Shown piece by piece: positions 34,622 to 38,288 of a stretch of DNA of 38,288 nt (position 1 is its first letter; every line of letters begins with the position of its first letter). The position numbers and the translations under genes are program-made. The notes below the pieces were generated by a model, which was given only the letters and a program-made list of their open reading frames with translations, was not told the DNA's origin and did no database searches. The stretch is from Thermoguttaceae bacterium (GTDB lineage Bacteria > Planctomycetota > Planctomycetia > Pirellulales > Thermoguttaceae). The stretch is from positions 1 to 38,288 of the forward strand of contig JANXAQ010000294.1 of the NCBI GenBank assembly GCA_025062105.1. Reading direction: 5' to 3'.

Positions 34622-36043
34622 TTAGGGGGAAGCAGCTAAAGCTTTGGCCACATCCGTCCGGTAAGCGGCCACCGCCGGCAGATACCCTACAATGGAAGCT
34701 AAAATCACCAGACCAGGAATCAACACCAGCTCGCTTATCTGAAAATGCAGGGCACTAATCTGCACACCGGTATGTTCGGTAATAATCGGCGCCAAAAGGC
34801 CGATCAGCCCATGAGACATTACCACTCCTACCGCACCGCCGCCTAAGGAAAGCAGGATCGACTCCAACAAGATGACCATCATGACGGTCAGCCGACTTGC
34901 ACCCAGCGCCCGCATAATGGCGATGTCCCGTTTACGTTCGTTCATTGAATTATAGATGCTCACCAAAATCCCCACGCCTGCTACCACCACCACTAGGACC
35001 GCCAGAATCAAAAGTACCAGTTGCACATTGCCGATGATGCCCTCCAGCAGTTTTGCAACTTCCACCGAAGGATGCACTGCCTGGAACACCTGTACTCCGC
35101 CAATCCGATAGTCTTCAATAAGGCGGGGCAAAGCCACATTTAAGGTGGGATCCGATTCATCCAACCGAATCAGCACCGCCGAGATAAACCGTTCTGGCGC
35201 ATGGTGGGGGCTTTGCTCTGGGGAACCGTTGGCGGACGGCTGGCTTTGGGAGGAAGAAGAACTTGGCTGAGGTTGAGAGTGCGAGGCGGCTCCGTCTGCC
35301 GGATCAGGGGAAGCTGTCCTGCGAGGAGAAACTTCACTCGGAGAAGCAGAAGGGTCCGAGCGGTGTTCGTGCATCCGCCAGAAACCTTCGATATTGACGA
35401 AGATAGCTCGGTCGTTGGGCGTGCCGGTAGGTGCAAAAATCCCTACCACTGTGAACGGATGATGCTCTTCGGGACATTCTTCTTCGATGCCAGTCGTATG
35501 TCGGGGTTGGAATTGGTCGCCTACTTTGAGGTTGGCGGCTTTGGCCACGGTCGGTCCGATGACCGCCTCCCAAAAATTACCGATCTCCATATTTCGGCCC
35601 TGGCCCCCATGCTGAGTAAACTCGTAATGCTGACCTTCCATGAACGAAAGTTCAAAAAACTCGGGTGTTGTGCCTACCAGCGGAAATCCCAAATAGCTGC
35701 CGCCCATGCAAACGGGAATGCACTTAGCAAACGGGGGAGCTACCCGGCCATCCGGAAGCTGAAATCGATGGGAAATAAGCTCCATATAGTGCTCATAGGG
35801 AATTTTGCCCACGGGTTCGCCCAAATAATAGACCGTGTTAAGCACCAGTTGCATGGGACTGCCCTTAGGGCCAACTACCAGATCATATCCCTGAGCACCG
35901 CGGCGAAAACTCCGTTCGATTACCCCATGGATAACTAAAACGGCCGCCACCAACGCTACCCCTAAGGCCATTGAAAGGGCCGTCAAGCTGGAGGCCAGCG
36001 ACCGCTGTTGAATATTTCGCCAAGCGATAAACCACAAACTCAT
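34622..36043 (-). CDS. FtsX/MacB-type ABC transporter permease
   Basis: 473 residues from ATG 36043, preceded by GAAGGA; a TTG two codons earlier is less likely. Layout: an N-terminal membrane helix (about 19-42), a large extracytoplasmic MacB periplasmic-core-like domain (DLVVGPKGSPMQLVLNTVYYLG), then three C-terminal membrane helices with the FtsX signature ERKRDIAIMRALGASRLTV. A Ser/Pro/Gln low-complexity stretch of about 55 residues (PSASPSEVSPRR to SPHHAPERF) interrupts the extracytoplasmic domain. Such permeases usually drive mechanotransmission or lipoprotein export, not classical import. It pairs with the ATPase gene 145 bases upstream, and DUF3299 may be a third component. Its stop codon lies in the flank of copy C10. 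Confidence 0.92.
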   Translation of the reverse strand: MSLWFIAWRNIQQRSLASSLTALSMALGVALVAAVLVIHGVIERSFRRGAQGYDLVVGPKGSPMQLVLNTVYYLGEPVGKIPYEHYMELISHRFQLPDGRVAPPFAKCIPVCMGGSYLGFPLVGTTPEFFELSFMEGQHYEFTQHGGQGRNMEIGNFWEAVIGPTVAKAANLKVGDQFQPRHTTGIEEECPEEHHPFTVVGIFAPTGTPNDRAIFVNIEGFWRMHEHRSDPSASPSEVSPRRTASPDPADGAASHSQPQPSSSSSQSQPSANGSPEQSPHHAPERFISAVLIRLDESDPTLNVALPRLIEDYRIGGVQVFQAVHPSVEVAKLLEGIIGNVQLVLLILAVLVVVVAGVGILVSIYNSMNERKRDIAIMRALGASRLTVMMVILLESILLSLGGGAVGVVMSHGLIGLLAPIITEHTGVQISALHFQISELVLIPGLVILASIVGYLPAVAAYRTDVAKALAASP

Positions 36044-36188
36044 CCTCAATTTCCTTCACTGATTGAAACCGGATTGCCTTATGATTTTCCCCAGAAATTT
36101 CCTTGTCGCGGAGGAAACTTCCGAAGACCTGTTAAAAATCTGCGGGAAAGAGTTTGACTCTTGAGGTAATCTGTAGATTTTACCCTGC
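36044..36188. other. Spacer between ABC ATPase and permease genes
   Basis: 145 bases without a gene, longer than usual within such a pair. It contains an AAAATCTGCGGG word and the later near-inverse TCTGTAGATTTT, a weak internal inverted repeat. None of the A-G families is present. Confidence 0.4.
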
Positions 36189-36878
36189 TTAGGAAGATTC
36201 TTTATAGGGCTTTTTGAGCACCAGATTAAAATCTTCCAAACGATCCACACGAGGAAACTGTCGGGCCACCTCCATATTGTGGGTTACGATGAGCAGGGCA
36301 ACCTGTTCTTCCTGGCATGTTTCCCGCAGCAGATCGACGATCTGCTGCTGATGGCCGGCATCGACGTTAGCTGTGGGTTCGTCGGCTAGGATTAGCTTCG
36401 GACGATTGGCCAATGCCCGGGCCACCGAAACCCGCTGCTGTTCGCCCACCGAAAGCGCGGTCGGTTTGTGATGCAAACGATGGCCTAGGCCAACCCGCTC
36501 TAACAGGTATTTGGCCCGATTTCGATCCACCCGGCCGCGGCCAAACCGCATCCCTAACATCACATTTTCCAAGGCCGTAAAACCTGGCAGTAGATTAAAC
36601 GTTTGAAATACATATCCAATATTCTCCGCCCGAAAGCGATCCACCTCTGCTTCCGTCATCAAGGTGATGTCCCAGCCGTTGACCTTTACATGGCCGCTAT
36701 CAGGTCGGCTGATACCAGCAATGACATGAAGCAGGGTGGTTTTGCCGCAGCCACTCGGCCCCACCAACACCATCTGTTCGCCCGCACCTAATTCAAACCA
36801 GGGAATGTCCAAAATCGGCAAAGGCGAACCGTCCGGCTCGGTGAACGACTTTTTTACATCTTTAAGCTGAAGCACCAT
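36189..36878 (-). CDS. ABC transporter ATP-binding protein (MacB/LolD type)
   Basis: 229 residues, a stand-alone nucleotide-binding domain. Walker A GPSGCGKTT (40-48), Q-loop Gln92 in YVFQTFN, signature LSVGEQQRV (142-150; the usual LSGGQ is LSVGE here), Walker B LILADEP (162-168), D-loop and switch His200 in IVTHN are all present in order. Sequence style (FQTFNLLPGFTALENVMLGM) is that of the MacB/LolD/FtsE branch that partners FtsX-type permeases, consistent with the next gene. It energises that permease at the inner membrane. The start is ATG 36878; no strong ribosome-binding site is visible. Confidence 0.96.
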   Translation of the reverse strand: MVLQLKDVKKSFTEPDGSPLPILDIPWFELGAGEQMVLVGPSGCGKTTLLHVIAGISRPDSGHVKVNGWDITLMTEAEVDRFRAENIGYVFQTFNLLPGFTALENVMLGMRFGRGRVDRNRAKYLLERVGLGHRLHHKPTALSVGEQQRVSVARALANRPKLILADEPTANVDAGHQQQIVDLLRETCQEEQVALLIVTHNMEVARQFPRVDRLEDFNLVLKKPYKESS

Positions 36879-38077
36879 GAGACAGCTGCCGTCGGTACTC
36901 TAAAAAAGGAAATTCACCTTGGTTTTCCAGAAAGGGCCAAACAGGGCTGGAGGAACCAAACCCTACCCCTCATTTATGGAGGATATGTTAGAAACGCTCG
37001 CCCCAAATCCCCCCAAATTGAGGGTATTGAGTCTGATCCTTTCTTTGTCGCTCGGTTATATCCGTTACGGAATCCTTGCCAGAGAAGTTCAGATTCTTTT
37101 GGGGTTTTCAACCCAAAAAGGGGAGGTATCTGCTGGTGAAGTTCTTCTTTGCTGGCTATAAGGATCCGAGAGCTGTACCTTTGCTGGGCTGAAGCCCGAC
37201 CGCCTTCTTCCAACCGACTGAACAGGGGAGGCTATTTTTGGCCCATTGGGCCTCTTTTCTGAGTGTCCCGGCAACAAGCCAATGAAGCTTGTTGCCCCCG
37301 CAGGCCGCTGTGCAAAGTACAAACGCCCCCGATTCCTCCCTATGCAGAAAGGCCTTCCTGCGTCATTGCCTGAAATAATTATTTAGCGTGGTTTTGCTGA
37401 ACTTGAATCCGGGCTTTCCCAGGAGATTCCTCAGATGAATTCTTCATTCTGCTGAAGTTGTGGGGCTGATAATTTAGTAAAAATTGGTAAGCCAGGTCGG
37501 AAGTTTGCAATATAGGGAAAATAGATAATTTAGAGAATCATCTTAGGAATATCTCGGTTATTCTTACATGGAAAATTCCCATCGACCTGATGTCGAGAAG
37601 AGGGGTACAATTCTGGCTGGGTTTGTCCCACGGGGGACATCCCATAAACATCCCATAAAAGGAGGTATTCTCCCTTGAAGCTACTGAGTATTTTGCTGTG
37701 TGAAGAAACTGGTATCTGCTCACCGGATAAGAGGTTAGCCTGTGGAAGGCAATGACCTCTGCGAGGAAAAAACGCCTGTGGACCATATATTTTCCCCTTC
37801 CTCCCACCCTCCCTTGGTGCCGCTCGTTGGAACTCAGAGTTAAAATATACATCCATCTCTTTTAGGCAGATCCGAAAACGTGTTGAAGAGTCCAGAATGG
37901 ATAACATAGGCCAGAGATGTGAAATAGTTTCCGAAAGCAAACTTTTCCAGATTCCCAAATCATCTTTCCTAAATGCTGTCATTGTTCCAAACTAACTGTT
38001 GGCTTCTTTTGAGAAGTCCGTTATTCCCCTATATGGGGCAATCATTTTTCCCAATGGGATGGCAATTTCCTCCTAAG
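36879..38077. other. 1.2 kb without a recognisable gene
   Basis: No coding frame with family features. A reverse frame of 150 codons (37530-37982) is open but shows no motif, domain or ribosome-binding site. It contains the hairpin at 37270-37296. The ABC ATPase promoter must lie in the left part. Confidence 0.55.
37270..37296. other. Perfect 10-bp stem hairpin
   Basis: GGCAACAAGC (37270-37279) pairs with GCTTGTTGCC (37287-37296) around a 7-base loop. There is no T-run, so it is not a canonical terminator. It could be a regulator site or an RNA stem. Confidence 0.5.
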
Positions 38078-38223
38078 CTCCACTTTTGCCATTTTGGGCC
38101 TTTCGTCGAAAGAAAAAACATAACTGCCTGGAATTACTGGAGTTAGGAAATTGTGTGAACAAAAGGAAGGTCTGCCATAACTCCTGAGGTAAAAAGCAGT
38201 TTGGAAAATTGGCAAAAGTCGAA
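38078..38223 (+). mobile_element. Family C element, copy C11
   Basis: 146 bp, CTCCACTTTTGCCATTTTGG to AATTGGCAAAAGTCGAA, flanked by CTAAG (38073-38077) and CTTAG (38224-38228). Loop ACAAAAGGAAGGTCTGCC. Confidence 0.88.
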
Positions 38224-38228
38224 CTTAG

Positions 38229-38288
38229 AGGCTGTCCTAAAATGGGGATTGGGCTGGTTTCCCATGGGTTTTGGCCGACCGGCTCCTG
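38229..38288 (-). mobile_element. Family D element, copy D5, truncated by the window end
   Basis: Begins AGGCTGTCCTAAAATGGGG directly after the CTTAG at the end of C11. Its 60 visible bases match D4, including TTTCCCATGGGTTTTGGCCG. Orientation is opposite to D2. Confidence 0.85.

Noticed and set aside
37270-37296. Rho-independent terminator
   Set aside because: The stem is good, but no T-run follows on either strand and no gene ends nearby.
37530-37982. 150-codon minus-strand frame near the right end
   Set aside because: No motif, low-complexity neighbourhood and no conserved context; most likely a chance open frame.
36879-38077. tRNA or other structured RNA gene in the right-hand gene-free region
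   Set aside because: No cloverleaf or T-arm consensus (GGTTCRANYCC-type) was found by eye; only one simple hairpin is present.

Overview
The window looks like a Planctomycetota chromosome segment. The evidence is a DUF1559 pseudopilin-like protein, a Minf_1886-family protein, Tat-exported sialidase and beta-propeller proteins, a very large membrane-anchored TPR protein, and gene-sparse spacers. About 21 protein-coding genes are supportable. I see no rRNA, tRNA, CRISPR array, phage module or transposase gene. A species cannot be named from the sequence alone.

Layout, left to right: the 3' end of a radical SAM/SPASM gene; a RelE/Phd-type toxin-antitoxin pair on the minus strand; a repeat-filled spacer (1.1-2.6 kb); a secreted heparinase II/III-like protein (minus); aceE-aceF for the pyruvate dehydrogenase complex (plus); a minus-strand glycan operon (GT2, then a GT39-like membrane protein, then wecB); a long repeat array; a DUF1559 protein (plus); a second repeat field; a 1428-residue TPR protein (plus); a third repeat array; a DUF5107/TPR protein (plus). 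From there on all genes are on the minus strand: a frameshifted Tat beta-propeller protein, a Tat sialidase, a SpoU-family RNA methyltransferase, an alpha/beta hydrolase, a small membrane protein, a Minf_1886 protein, a RicT/PSP1 protein, a DUF3299 membrane protein, and an FtsX-type ABC permease with its ATPase. The last 1.4 kb has no recognisable gene.

The most striking content is non-coding. The spacers are built from at least seven families of short inverted-repeat elements of about 70-320 bp, called A to G here. They recur across the window in both orientations, sometimes nested. Family C (about 148 bp, ends CTCGACTTTTGCCATTTT and its complement) has about 11 copies and is a nearly complete fold-back. 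Three copies begin 0-1 base after the stop codon of a gene. Families C and D are chained in C-D-C order with a CTAAG pentamer at every junction, in two separate places. Family B (about 189 bp, ends GGAACCTCTGCA) has six copies, and two of them interrupt C elements. Family F occurs as a tandem pair bounded by a perfect 9-base direct repeat. Without a transposase in the window these look like non-autonomous (MITE-like) elements. Some may have been co-opted as 3'-end hairpins or as 5' leader sequence.

The genes themselves are mostly ordinary: central metabolism (aceEF), surface glycan synthesis (wecB operon), exported carbohydrate-active proteins (heparinase-like, sialidase, propeller, esterase-like) and envelope transport (ABC plus DUF3299).
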